A stretch of 39,075 bases of DNA from Anaerolineae bacterium. GTDB lineage: Bacteria > Chloroflexota > Anaerolineae > B4-G1. This document shows positions 1 to 8,216 of the stretch, in pieces (position 1 is the stretch's first letter; the number at the start of each line of letters is the position of its first letter). The notes under the pieces are model-generated. The model made no database searches and was not told the origin of the DNA. It saw nothing but the letters and a program-made list of their open reading frames with translations. Location: contig JADHWW010000109.1 of the NCBI GenBank assembly GCA_016783285.1, positions 1-39,075 on the forward strand. The letters are read 5' to 3'. The position numbers were made by a program, and so were the translations under genes.

Positions 1-43
1 GTAACTCTGCGCCGTACTTGTCAGATAAAAGTTTAGTCGCCAT
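1..43 (-). CDS. N-terminal fragment of a gene running off the left edge
   Basis: On the minus strand an ATG at 43-41 opens a frame reading MATKLLSDKYGAEL before the window ends. A good ribosome-binding site (GAGGAG) sits about 7 bases upstream, at roughly 51-56. Fourteen residues are too few to name a family. The gene lies 41 bases downstream of the histidine kinase stop on the same strand, so it may be the last member of that run. Its ribosome-binding site falls inside a hairpin (44-72). Confidence 0.55.
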   Translation of the reverse strand, partial: MATKLLSDKYGAEL

Positions 44-72
44 ATCTCAACTCCTCGAAGCTCGGGGTTGAG
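44..72 (-). promoter_or_regulatory. hairpin covering the ribosome-binding site of the leftmost gene
   Basis: Positions 46-54 and 64-72 pair over 9 bp with one G-U, around a 9-base loop. On the minus-strand transcript the 3' arm contains the GGAG Shine-Dalgarno bases of the gene starting at 43. No T-run follows, so this is not a convincing terminator. It may limit translation of the downstream gene, or it may be a chance fold. Confidence 0.35.
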
Positions 73-84
73 CAAGTATACCAA

Positions 85-2958
85 TTACTCTGTTGGACGC
101 AAGTCAAACCTTTTTGGTTCTGGCTTGTCCAGGTTAGGGATTGTGAAGTAAAATGTGCTGCCCCTCCCCGGCTCGCTTTCCACCCAAATCTGCCCATCGT
201 GGCCCTCTACGATACGTTCGGCAATCGCCAGGCCCAGTCCAGAGCCAACGAAGTTTCGCCGGGCAGAACCATCTACCCGATAGAACTTTTCAAAAATCAG
301 TTTCCGCTCATCCTCGGGAATGCCGATCCCCTGGTCAGAAACTGACGCTCGCACCATAGACCCCGCATCCTCAACAGTCACCACGATCTGTCCACCATCG
401 GGGCTGAACTTGATCGCGTTACCCAGTAAGTTGTCGAATACCTGCAGCAGCCTTCGCTCGTCCCCTGCCACCTGCGGCAGATCATCGGGCAGGTTCGCCA
501 CCAGGGTCAACCCAGACTCCTGCGCCGTAGCCGCGCACCCCCGCAGGGCTCGCCGCACCAATTTGTCCAGCGAAACGGGCAACTTCTTGCCGGGCACCCG
601 ATCTGCCCGCTGCAGGAAAATGATGTCGCTCACCAGTTGCGTGACGGCATCGGTCTTCTCGGCCACGATTGCGAGATATTCCCTCTGTTCATCGGTGAGT
701 GGCCCCACATCGCCGGTCAGGAGAAGTTCCACGTAGCCCTTTACAAATGTCAACGGTGTCCGCAACTCGTGTGACACGTTCTGCACTATTTCGTCCTTGA
801 GCTGGTCGGCCTCCCGTAACTCGGCGTATGCATCCGCCAGGCTCCTGGCACGCCGCTCTAGACTGGCGTACAACCGAGCATTCTCAATGGCTATAGCCGC
901 CTGAGTCGCTGCAATGGTGATCAGCCGCTCGTCAGCCGCGCTGAAAGCGCTGGGTCGCTCACTATCCACAGTCAGCGTACCAATCACCTTCTGCTGTACA
1001 CTCAAGGGCACTGTCAAAAGCGACCGCACGGACGGATCAAAGAAGACAAAATCATCCAGTTCCAACACGTCAGGCACATACATCGGCGTACCATCAAGGG
1101 CCACGCGACCCGCTACCCCCTCACCCAAGCGCAGATTGAAGCCACGCCGCCACTTATCCTCAATACCTGCCGCTGCGCGGATTTCCAGCACATTGCCAAC
1201 TTGGTCTATGAGCGCAATAGAACACCCCCGGCAACCCATTGCCTGCTTCAGGGACCAGACGATAGAATCCAACACCTCTTGGATATCAAGGCTCGTGTTC
1301 ACCTGCTGGGCCAACTGGTAGAGCGTCGATACCTCCGCGAGCCGCCGTTGAGTCTCCTCATACAGTCGGGCGTTGTCAATAGCAATGGCCAACTGATCGG
1401 CCAACGCCTCCATGGCCCTGACATCTTCCTGGTCAAAGGCCCCCCGCTCCAGGTCCTGAACATCCAGGACACCGATCACCTCATCAAGCCGCACAATGGG
1501 GACCGCGAGTTCCGCACCCACCGGCCCGCCAATTGGCAAGATGGACCGATAGCGCGGCTCCTGGGCGACATCGTTCGCTAGCAAGGTTTGCCCCGTCTCC
1601 GCCACCCACCCCACGATGCCCTGCCCAATTGCCTGACGATAGCCACGCCGTATGATCATCGCGTGTCCCCCAGCAATAGAGCGAAGCACCGTTTCTGAAG
1701 CCGCTCTGTCAATCAGAAAGAGCGCGACGTTGAAGTAGGCAAAACTACGTCGAATAGCGCTGGCGGCTGTGTCCAGAATCTCATTCAGGTTGAGCGTTGC
1801 CGTGGCCTGCCGGGCCACCTGGTTAACCAAGGCCAACTGAGTAGAACGATGCGTCTCGCTACCGAATAGGTAGGTGCGTTCAACGGCGATGGCCGCCTGG
1901 TCGGCCAGCACATTCAATACCAGCATCTCGTACTGGGAGAAGGAATGAGGGACGCAAAAAGCGACCGCCAATACCCCCAGTGTACAGGTTGCCCGCTTGA
2001 GGGGCAGAGCGACCAAGGCCTGCACACCGTGAGCCTGCCACCTATCCGCGCTCAATTGCGAGGCAGTAAGGTCCTCCAGAACCAATGCCTCGCCACCACG
2101 CGCCGCACAGGCGATTGGCCCGTTGTCCGGAGGACGGCCGCCAACCGGCGCTCGCTCCCCATCTCTGCGCAGCGCCATCGCGAAAGAGAGTTTGTCATTC
2201 TCACCCTCGTACAAGTGCACCTCTACCACGGCAGCGCCGGTCAAATCCAATATCGAGGAGGCGATAGCCTCCAACGCCACCCACAGGTCAAAAGTGGCTG
2301 CCACCTGCATACTCGTCGCCTGCAAGGTGGCTAGCTCCTGCATCCTGCTGCGGGCTTCGCCAGACAGACGAGCGTTGTCGAGAGCAACACCGATCTGATC
2401 AGCGATAGCGGAGATGAGCATGATCTCCTCAGCGCTGAACTCGTATGGTGCGCACCCCATCACACCCAACACGCCCAGCACGCGGCCACGCGCGCGCATA
2501 GGGGCCAGAGCCATTGCCCGCACCCCTCCGTCACGAAACTCCGGGACTGCCACCCGCGGGTCGTGGCTAATGTCCCCTGTCACCACCGGCTGTCCGGTCC
2601 CCACCACCAGGCCCGAGAGGCCCAGGTCGGCCGGCACTCGGACGCCCTGGGAGACGAAATTGCGCCCGCGCCATCCTTGCTGTACGCGGAAGACCAACTC
2701 GTTCGTGGTCTCGTCAAGCACCAATATCGCCCCCCCTTCGACACCCACGACTTCCAGGACCAGTGCCAGGGCTTGCCGCAGCACCTCGTCCACGTCCAGC
2801 GCCATGCTGGCCACCGCGGCGACCGCGTTGAGAGTCGCCAACGCTCGATCAGGGGCCCGAATCCCTTGCTCCAGGTCTTGAGAGACAGCCGACCGGTCCA
2901 GGGACAAGCGACGTTTCGCTAGATCCTTTCTCTCAGAGTCCATCCCCAGTAGTAGCAT
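85..2958 (-). CDS. multi-GAF sensor histidine kinase
   Basis: Predicted cytosolic sensor kinase of 957 residues. About four GAF domains fill residues 50-200, 225-365, 390-535 and 560-700. Each ends in the typical ADQ-AIAIDNARLY type helix, which leads into the next domain. The HisKA dimerisation helix has the phospho-acceptor in NVSHELRTPL (His730). The HATPase domain has its N box (DNLLGNAIKFSPDGG), the DQGIGIPEDE box and the GSGLGLAIAERIV box. No transmembrane segment is visible, so the input is probably a small molecule or redox signal sensed by a GAF domain. No response regulator lies next to it. The chosen start overlaps the upstream gene by 40 bases. Met6 (2943) is an alternative that would leave 25. 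It is the last complete gene of the run behind secA. Confidence 0.93.
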   Translation of the reverse strand: MLLLGMDSERKDLAKRRLSLDRSAVSQDLEQGIRAPDRALATLNAVAAVASMALDVDEVLRQALALVLEVVGVEGGAILVLDETTNELVFRVQQGWRGRNFVSQGVRVPADLGLSGLVVGTGQPVVTGDISHDPRVAVPEFRDGGVRAMALAPMRARGRVLGVLGVMGCAPYEFSAEEIMLISAIADQIGVALDNARLSGEARSRMQELATLQATSMQVAATFDLWVALEAIASSILDLTGAAVVEVHLYEGENDKLSFAMALRRDGERAPVGGRPPDNGPIACAARGGEALVLEDLTASQLSADRWQAHGVQALVALPLKRATCTLGVLAVAFCVPHSFSQYEMLVLNVLADQAAIAVERTYLFGSETHRSTQLALVNQVARQATATLNLNEILDTAASAIRRSFAYFNVALFLIDRAASETVLRSIAGGHAMIIRRGYRQAIGQGIVGWVAETGQTLLANDVAQEPRYRSILPIGGPVGAELAVPIVRLDEVIGVLDVQDLERGAFDQEDVRAMEALADQLAIAIDNARLYEETQRRLAEVSTLYQLAQQVNTSLDIQEVLDSIVWSLKQAMGCRGCSIALIDQVGNVLEIRAAAGIEDKWRRGFNLRLGEGVAGRVALDGTPMYVPDVLELDDFVFFDPSVRSLLTVPLSVQQKVIGTLTVDSERPSAFSAADERLITIAATQAAIAIENARLYASLERRARSLADAYAELREADQLKDEIVQNVSHELRTPLTFVKGYVELLLTGDVGPLTDEQREYLAIVAEKTDAVTQLVSDIIFLQRADRVPGKKLPVSLDKLVRRALRGCAATAQESGLTLVANLPDDLPQVAGDERRLLQVFDNLLGNAIKFSPDGGQIVVTVEDAGSMVRASVSDQGIGIPEDERKLIFEKFYRVDGSARRNFVGSGLGLAIAERIVEGHDGQIWVESEPGRGSTFYFTIPNLDKPEPKRFDLRPTE

Positions 2959-3254
2959 ACAAGCACCAGGTTGAGAGTCACCCCTATGGCCAGGGGGATA
3001 TGGAAACCCACCATACCAAACCAGGGCTCTAGCAAGACAGGCAGCGCAGATTCGGGCGCCAGAGCTGCAGTGCCCCGCACTGCTTTGCTCATCGCGGCCA
3101 GAGTAATCAGACCGTTGGCCACCAGAAACCAGCGTTGACGGTCCGCCATCTTCGTCACCGCACCTAATCGCCGGCTGAAGTTGGCAAAAAGAAAACCCAG
3201 GTAGACGATAGCCAACAACCCAAAGGGCGCTAAAGTTGTTGTGATGACAATCAT
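2919..3254 (-). CDS. small three-helix membrane protein
   Basis: A 111-residue protein with hydrophobic segments at about residues 4-24, 43-62 and 80-105, so probably three membrane helices. I do not recognise the family. Its ATG overlaps the stop of the preceding small membrane protein by four bases (ATGA), which suggests translational coupling. Its own end overlaps the histidine kinase start. The position between a KaiC-like ATPase and a sensor kinase suggests a part in the same signalling unit, perhaps as a membrane anchor or sensor. That is inference from context only. Confidence 0.75.
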   Translation of the reverse strand: MIVITTTLAPFGLLAIVYLGFLFANFSRRLGAVTKMADRQRWFLVANGLITLAAMSKAVRGTAALAPESALPVLLEPWFGMVGFHIPLAIGVTLNLVLVCYYWGWTLRERI

Positions 3255-3544
3255 CGTCGCTCTCCAGTCATCAATTCCTGCAGGTGGAAGCCAAACAACC
3301 CAAGCAAAACACCACCGAGGACCAGCAGCGCATCGCCGACAGGCTCCCCAATGAAGTCCCCGCCGCGCACGAGGTAGTAAATGGCGCCGGCTGCCAGCAA
3401 CAGCAACGGGAGGAGGAGAAAGTAATAGCCCACGCGCTGGCCCGAGGTCCTCTCATAGAAGTAAGCGATGCGCCATAGAAAAACGATTAGTATCCCGATG
3501 ACAACCCACGAGTAGGCGGCCAAGATATGTTTGATTGCCTCCAT
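3251..3544 (-). CDS. small membrane protein of the KaiC-like gene run
   Basis: A 97-residue protein starting MEAIKHILAAYSW. The open frame extends upstream to 3616, but ATG 3544 has a strong AGGAGG about 8 bases upstream. That start also clears the ATPase stop by 16 bases instead of overlapping it, so I chose it. Hydrophobic stretches at about residues 10-28, 40-60 and 70-90 predict three membrane helices with a charged C-terminus (TGERR). The family is unknown to me. The ATGA overlap with the next small membrane protein makes a coupled pair. Confidence 0.75.
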   Translation of the reverse strand: MEAIKHILAAYSWVVIGILIVFLWRIAYFYERTSGQRVGYYFLLLPLLLLAAGAIYYLVRGGDFIGEPVGDALLVLGGVLLGLFGFHLQELMTGERR

Positions 3545-3560
3545 AGAGTCAACCTCCTCT

Positions 3561-4322
3561 TCAACGCCGTACGAAGGCCTGTACGAACGAGTCGACCATA
3601 CGCCGGGGGCTGCCACTCATAATCCCTTCCCGTCCCTCGAACGGTGCCCGAACCTCAATACCCCGGGAAGTAACCTCAAGCTGACGGATGCCTTTGTCGT
3701 GATTGCTGCCCCGCATCTTGAGCACCAGGAGTGCCTTGCGAACAGCGCTCTCGATCTCGACGTAACGGAGGAGGACATAGGAGTCAACCATAAAAGCAAG
3801 GACATCATCCTCTCCTTCGGCCTCACCCAGCAGCGCCACGCTCTCTCGCGTCAACACGGATGTCAATCCCTCGCGCTTGAGTGAGTTGATAAATCCATAG
3901 ACGATGCCCCGCAGGAGCACTGGCTCTTCGCTGATGCGCTCGAAGTGTGAAAGGCTATCAACCAGGATCCGTTTGACACCCATCTCCCGCACCAGTCTCT
4001 CGATTCGCCCGCCGACCTGCTCCAGATCAGCCCTACTGACCTCCGGGCTGGTCATCACCACACGCAACTTCCCCTCCCGCTCCATCCGTCGGAAGTCCCA
4101 CCCGAAACTGGCTGCATCACGGTAATATTGCTGCGGGAATTCCTCAAAGGTCAATATCAGGCCGGGCTCTCCGCAGGCCACTATGCCATGGTAAATGAAC
4201 TGCATCCCCAGTGTCGTCTTGCCCGTGCCCGGCGCGCCTTCAACCAGATTGGCAGTCTGATGCAGGAAACCTCCACCTAGCATCTCATCCAGACCCGGGA
4301 TGCCTGTCTTCACCCGTTCCAT
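3561..4322 (-). CDS. KaiC/GvpD-like RecA-superfamily ATPase
   Basis: A single-domain ATPase of the KaiC type, 253 residues from the chosen start. It opens with the family signature VKTGIPGLDEMLGGGF. A Walker A (GAPGTGKTT) follows at about residues 30-38, and a Walker B strand ends in RILVDSLSHFE near residue 120. It has one RecA domain where cyanobacterial KaiC has two. Such proteins in archaea and Chloroflexota are usually tied to signal transduction, but their outputs are mostly unknown. Start: ATG 4322 has GGAGGG about 5 bases upstream, whereas the upstream codon at 4340 has no ribosome-binding site. It sits 37 bases behind the winged-helix-like gene and 16 bases ahead of the small membrane protein pair. 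Confidence 0.88.
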   Translation of the reverse strand: MERVKTGIPGLDEMLGGGFLHQTANLVEGAPGTGKTTLGMQFIYHGIVACGEPGLILTFEEFPQQYYRDAASFGWDFRRMEREGKLRVVMTSPEVSRADLEQVGGRIERLVREMGVKRILVDSLSHFERISEEPVLLRGIVYGFINSLKREGLTSVLTRESVALLGEAEGEDDVLAFMVDSYVLLRYVEIESAVRKALLVLKMRGSNHDKGIRQLEVTSRGIEVRAPFEGREGIMSGSPRRMVDSFVQAFVRR

Positions 4323-4359
4323 ATGTCCCTCCTCTGACACCTCGTGCCCACGTTACCAT

Positions 4360-4740
4360 TCATCGCCGCGTCCCCCGGATGATGTGGTAGATCGCCTTGA
4401 CTCGGAATTGTCGGTCGTCGGACGCCTTCACGAACTGCTCCAGCAACTCCCTGATCTGGCGGTTCGAGGCCAACGAGTAGACAGTCATGTCACCCAGTCG
4501 GTTTTCCTCCAGCACCCCCTCCCGCGCCAGGTCGGCCAGTTCGGTACAGATCGTCTCGACACTGCGACCGGCGTAACGGGCAATGTTGTCAGCCGTGTCC
4601 GTCGTGTGTGGGTTATCGTGAAAGAAGCGGATCAGGTCCCACTTGACGAAGGAATTGATCTTCGTCTGCAAGAATTGGAGCAATCGGGGGTCCATGTCTG
4701 CCATAAGGCGACCCGCCAGGTCAAGTTCCCTTTCCTCCAT
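4360..4740 (-). CDS. winged-helix-like putative regulator
   Basis: A 126-residue helical protein. Residues about 35-95 look like a winged helix: KWDLIRFFHDNP, then a helix-turn-helix around ADNIARYAGRSVETICTELADL, then a wing-like REGVLEENRLGDMTVYSL. It may bind DNA or act as a protein adaptor. Start: ATG 4740 lies 6 bases after AGGAGG, while the in-frame GTG at 4746 would be too close to it. The gene begins 19 bases after the secA stop and precedes the KaiC-like ATPase, so it is a candidate partner or regulator of that ATPase. No close family could be named. Confidence 0.75.
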   Translation of the reverse strand: MEERELDLAGRLMADMDPRLLQFLQTKINSFVKWDLIRFFHDNPHTTDTADNIARYAGRSVETICTELADLAREGVLEENRLGDMTVYSLASNRQIRELLEQFVKASDDRQFRVKAIYHIIRGTRR

Positions 4741-4759
4741 TAGCACCCTCCTGTAACTC

Positions 4760-7700
4760 TTAACGTCTCCGCCGCTGCTCCCGCCCGGCCGCCTCGGGCG
4801 GCCGGGGAGCGGCTACTTGGCCCCGTTGTGCCTCCATATCCTGTCGCATGTGGCAGTTCTTGTACTTCTTGCCACTGCCACACCAGCAAGGGTCATTGCG
4901 CCCCAACTTCTGACCCGACTTAACTCCAGCCGGCTGTGCCAGCTGCCCCCCCCTCACCGGCACGCGGGGGCGCGTCGCCTGCAACCGCCGACGCCTCGGC
5001 TGAGCGACCAGAGTCCGCGGCACCAGATAGACGGATCGCGCCACCGTCTCCTGAACACGGACCAGCAATGCTTCGTACATCTCGTGCGCTTCCTTGCGAT
5101 AAGCCACGAGTGGGTTCTGTTGACCGTAGGCCCGCAGTCCAATGCCCTCGCGCAGAGCCGACAGATCGGTGAGATGTCGCACCCACAGACCATCCACCGC
5201 CCGCAGCATCAATTGCCGGTCACGGAATAGGCGGTAAGCGTCCACAAATGCCACCTCGACCTGCGCTTTTAACTCGTCCGGAAGCCGGCGTATGGGTAGG
5301 GCCGCCAGATCCTCGTCAAGTTCCCTTCCCAGCCGCTCTGCCGCCCGCTGATAGACCAATCGCTGTGCCGGGTCGGCACTCTGCGCCAGCGCCCGCAGCG
5401 TCACGTCCTCCCGCGCTGCCTGCCGGTACACCTGGTGTCCAACGGCACGATTGACCTCATCGTAGGCATGCTCCGTCATCTCAAATAACTGCGCTTCGAT
5501 CTTGGTGGGAGAAAGTTTCCCCCACTGGCGATAGTTCAAATCACCTGGCAGCGGGAAGAAGTTTCGCAATTCGCTGTAGAGCCCACGCAAGTCCCAATCA
5601 TCCGGGTCGGGACCAGGTGTGTGGGCGGCGACCACACGTCCAATCTCCTCCCGCACCATGCGCAGCACCTGCTCCCGCAGGTCTGATGCGCTGAGCACCT
5701 GCCGCCGCTGGGCATAGATCACCTCACGCTGCTTGTTGACCACGTCATCGTACTCCAGCACGTGCTTGCGGATGTCGAAGTTGTACCCCTCCACCCGCAT
5801 CTGCGCCGACTCGATAGACTTGTCGAGCCAGGCATGCTGGATGGGCACGTTCTCCTCCACGCCAAGTCGCTCCATCAGTCCCCGCACCCGTTCGCCACCG
5901 AAGCGGTGCATCAACTCATCCCCTAGCGAGATGTAAAAACGGGAAGAGCCAGGGTCACCCTGGCGGCCGGCCCGGCCCCGCAACTGATTATCAATGCGTC
6001 GCGCCTCGTGCCGCTCCGTGCCCAGAATATGCAGACCGCCCATAGCCACCACACGCTCATGGTCTGCAGCACAACCGCCCACCACCTCAGTCAGCACCTC
6101 CGCCCACCGCTCAGGGTAGACTTCTGTCACGTCCTGCCCCCGACGCAGCAACTCCAGTGCCTGGTTCCAGTGCGCCTGGCTGATCTCGGTCAGATCGCAG
6201 CCTTCCTTGCGCAGCCGTTCACGAGCCACGCCCTCCTGGTCACCGCCCAGTTTGATGTCTACGCCTCGACCGGCCATGTTGGTGGCGATCGTCACCGCGC
6301 CAGGGCGACCGGCCTGGACGATGATCACCGCTTCCTTCTCATGGTACTTGGCGTTGAGCACCTGGTGGGGAACGCCCCGCCGCTTGAGCATTCGCGAAAG
6401 CCGCTCTGAGGTCTCAATAGCGATAGTGCCTACCAGCACCGGCCGGCCTACCTTTTGCAATGCCTCGATCTCGTCCACTACGGCCCGGAACTTGGCCCGC
6501 TCGGTTCCGTATATCACGTCCGGCAGGTCAAGTCGCTTGAAGTAGCGTCGTCCATTCTCATCGGATGGCTCGTACGTAGTCACCATCACGGCTCGACTGA
6601 GAGCGCGAAGGTCGTCAGCGCGTCCGTTTAGCACCCCAGCGAAAGCAACTTCCTCGATCTCATCCACCGACCGCTCGCAAGTGACCAGATCGCCATAGGT
6701 GGCGCGGGACTCGACGTTGGTGGGGAGCACCACCACGTCCAGGTCGTAGATCGCCTGGAACTCCTCCTCCTCCGTCTTGGCTGTGCCAGTCATACCGGCC
6801 AGTTCTTCATACATGCGGAAATAGTTCTGGAAGGTGATGGTGGCGTAGGTCAGGCTCTCGCGCCGTACCGCCACACCTTCTTTAGCCTCGATCGCCTGAT
6901 GCAGCCCCTCAGAAAAGCGTCGCCCATACATCAACCGCCCGGTGAACTCGTCCACGATGATAGCCTCGCCGTCCTTGACGATGTAGTGCTTGTCCCGCTT
7001 GTAGACGACGTGTGCCCGCAGTGCGTTATCGAGGTAAGGCAGCATGTGGGCGCGCTTGGGATCGTAGATGCTCTCCTCCGTTTCGACCTCCGGGAGCATC
7101 TGCTCGACGCGCTCGATCCCTTGCTCCGTCAGTGTGACGATCTGGGTCCTGTCCTCCAGCACGTAGTCGCCATCCGGCTCATCTCGCTCAACGCTCTCGG
7201 GGCTGCTGGGTCGCAACCGGCGCACGATGTCAGTGAAACGACGATAGAGTTCCGAGGATTCCTCTGCCGGGCCGGAGATGATAAGTGGCGTGCGCGCCTC
7301 GTCAATCAGGATATTGTCCACCTCGTCAATGATGGCGTAGTGGAGTTCCCGCTGTACGCACGCACTCAGATCGTGCGCCATGTTGTCGCGCAGGTAGTCG
7401 AACCCGAACTCGTTGTTGGTACCGTAGGTAATGTCAGCCAGATAGGCATCGCGCCGGGAGACTGGCCGTAGGTTCAGGAAGCGGTCGTCAGCCGAGGGAT
7501 AGTCAGGGTCAAAAAGGAAAGAGCCCCGGTTGGGATCAGCGGCTGCCGATTGGATCACCCCCACCGATAGACCCAGTGCATGATAGACCGACCCCATCCA
7601 CTGCACGCCCACTTTAGAGAGGTAGTCGTTGGGCGTAATCAGATGAGCACCCCTCCCTTCCAGCGCGTTGACATAGAGCGGCAACGTGGCAACGAGAGTC

Positions 7701-8023
7701 TTCCCCTCGCCGGTCTTCATCTCCGTGATCTTCCCCCGGTGGAGCATGATGCCACCGATCAGTTGCACGTCGTAGTGGCGCAGACCAATGGTGCGCTTGG
7801 CCGCCTCGCGCACAGCCGCGAAGGCCTCAACCAGAATGTTGTCGAGCGTCTCACCGTGCGCCAGACGCTGGCGAAACTCATCCGTCTTGGCCCGCAGTTG
7901 AGCATCATCCAGCGCCTCAAACGATTGCTCAAGCGCGTTGACACCCTCGACCACTTTCTGCAGCCGAGCGATCTCGCGCTGATTAGAGTCGCCAACTACT
8001 TTGGTGAATAGCCCACGCAACAT
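4760..8023 (-). CDS. secA: preprotein translocase ATPase SecA
   Basis: SecA drives post-translational export through SecYEG. The start LRGLFTKVVGDSNQREIARL is typical. Walker A is in MKTGEGKTLVATLPLY, the DEAD-type box is DEVDNILIDEARTPLI, and the second motor domain has TNMAGRGVDIKLGG and QLRGRAGRQGDPGSSRF. The C-terminus carries the SEC-C zinc motif NDPCWCGSGKKYKNCH, which usually binds SecB or ribosomes. At about 1087 residues it is longer than the E. coli protein (901). Start: a GTG at 8044 is in frame, but the promoter at 8058-8086 would leave it almost leaderless. ATG 8023 has AAGGAG 13 bases upstream and a leader of roughly 27 bases, so I prefer it. Confidence 0.97.
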   Translation of the reverse strand: MLRGLFTKVVGDSNQREIARLQKVVEGVNALEQSFEALDDAQLRAKTDEFRQRLAHGETLDNILVEAFAAVREAAKRTIGLRHYDVQLIGGIMLHRGKITEMKTGEGKTLVATLPLYVNALEGRGAHLITPNDYLSKVGVQWMGSVYHALGLSVGVIQSAAADPNRGSFLFDPDYPSADDRFLNLRPVSRRDAYLADITYGTNNEFGFDYLRDNMAHDLSACVQRELHYAIIDEVDNILIDEARTPLIISGPAEESSELYRRFTDIVRRLRPSSPESVERDEPDGDYVLEDRTQIVTLTEQGIERVEQMLPEVETEESIYDPKRAHMLPYLDNALRAHVVYKRDKHYIVKDGEAIIVDEFTGRLMYGRRFSEGLHQAIEAKEGVAVRRESLTYATITFQNYFRMYEELAGMTGTAKTEEEEFQAIYDLDVVVLPTNVESRATYGDLVTCERSVDEIEEVAFAGVLNGRADDLRALSRAVMVTTYEPSDENGRRYFKRLDLPDVIYGTERAKFRAVVDEIEALQKVGRPVLVGTIAIETSERLSRMLKRRGVPHQVLNAKYHEKEAVIIVQAGRPGAVTIATNMAGRGVDIKLGGDQEGVARERLRKEGCDLTEISQAHWNQALELLRRGQDVTEVYPERWAEVLTEVVGGCAADHERVVAMGGLHILGTERHEARRIDNQLRGRAGRQGDPGSSRFYISLGDELMHRFGGERVRGLMERLGVEENVPIQHAWLDKSIESAQMRVEGYNFDIRKHVLEYDDVVNKQREVIYAQRRQVLSASDLREQVLRMVREEIGRVVAAHTPGPDPDDWDLRGLYSELRNFFPLPGDLNYRQWGKLSPTKIEAQLFEMTEHAYDEVNRAVGHQVYRQAAREDVTLRALAQSADPAQRLVYQRAAERLGRELDEDLAALPIRRLPDELKAQVEVAFVDAYRLFRDRQLMLRAVDGLWVRHLTDLSALREGIGLRAYGQQNPLVAYRKEAHEMYEALLVRVQETVARSVYLVPRTLVAQPRRRRLQATRPRVPVRGGQLAQPAGVKSGQKLGRNDPCWCGSGKKYKNCHMRQDMEAQRGQVAAPRPPEAAGREQRRRR

Positions 8024-8057
8024 CAACCGTTCTAACTCCTTCACAAATCACCCGCTC

Positions 8058-8086
8058 ATTATACCCCGCAGACAACGCAAATGCAA
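8058..8086 (-). promoter_or_regulatory. sigma-70-type promoter of secA
   Basis: On the minus strand, TTGCAT (8086-8081) and a perfect TATAAT (8063-8058) are separated by 17 bases. Transcription would begin near 8051. This promoter probably serves secA and, through tight spacing, the signalling genes behind it. Confidence 0.7.
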
Positions 8087-8190
8087 GCAGCCCTTGCCGA
8101 ACTGGAGAGCAGTGAGCGATAAGTACCGTAATGCACCTACCGCAAGTGGCGGCAGTTGTTCGAGGAGACTGCGGAGTATGATACCGAACC

Positions 8191-8215
8191 AATCCGCAAT
8201 CCGCAATCCACAATC
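8191..8215. repeat. seven-base stutter repeat at a gene end
   Basis: Three and a half copies of AATCCGC (the third is AATCCAC) lie directly downstream of the methyltransferase stop at 8217. The 8087-8190 stretch beside it shows no gene. Comparable stutters with other unit words sit at several other gene borders in the window. Confidence 0.7.
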
Positions 8216-8216
8216 G

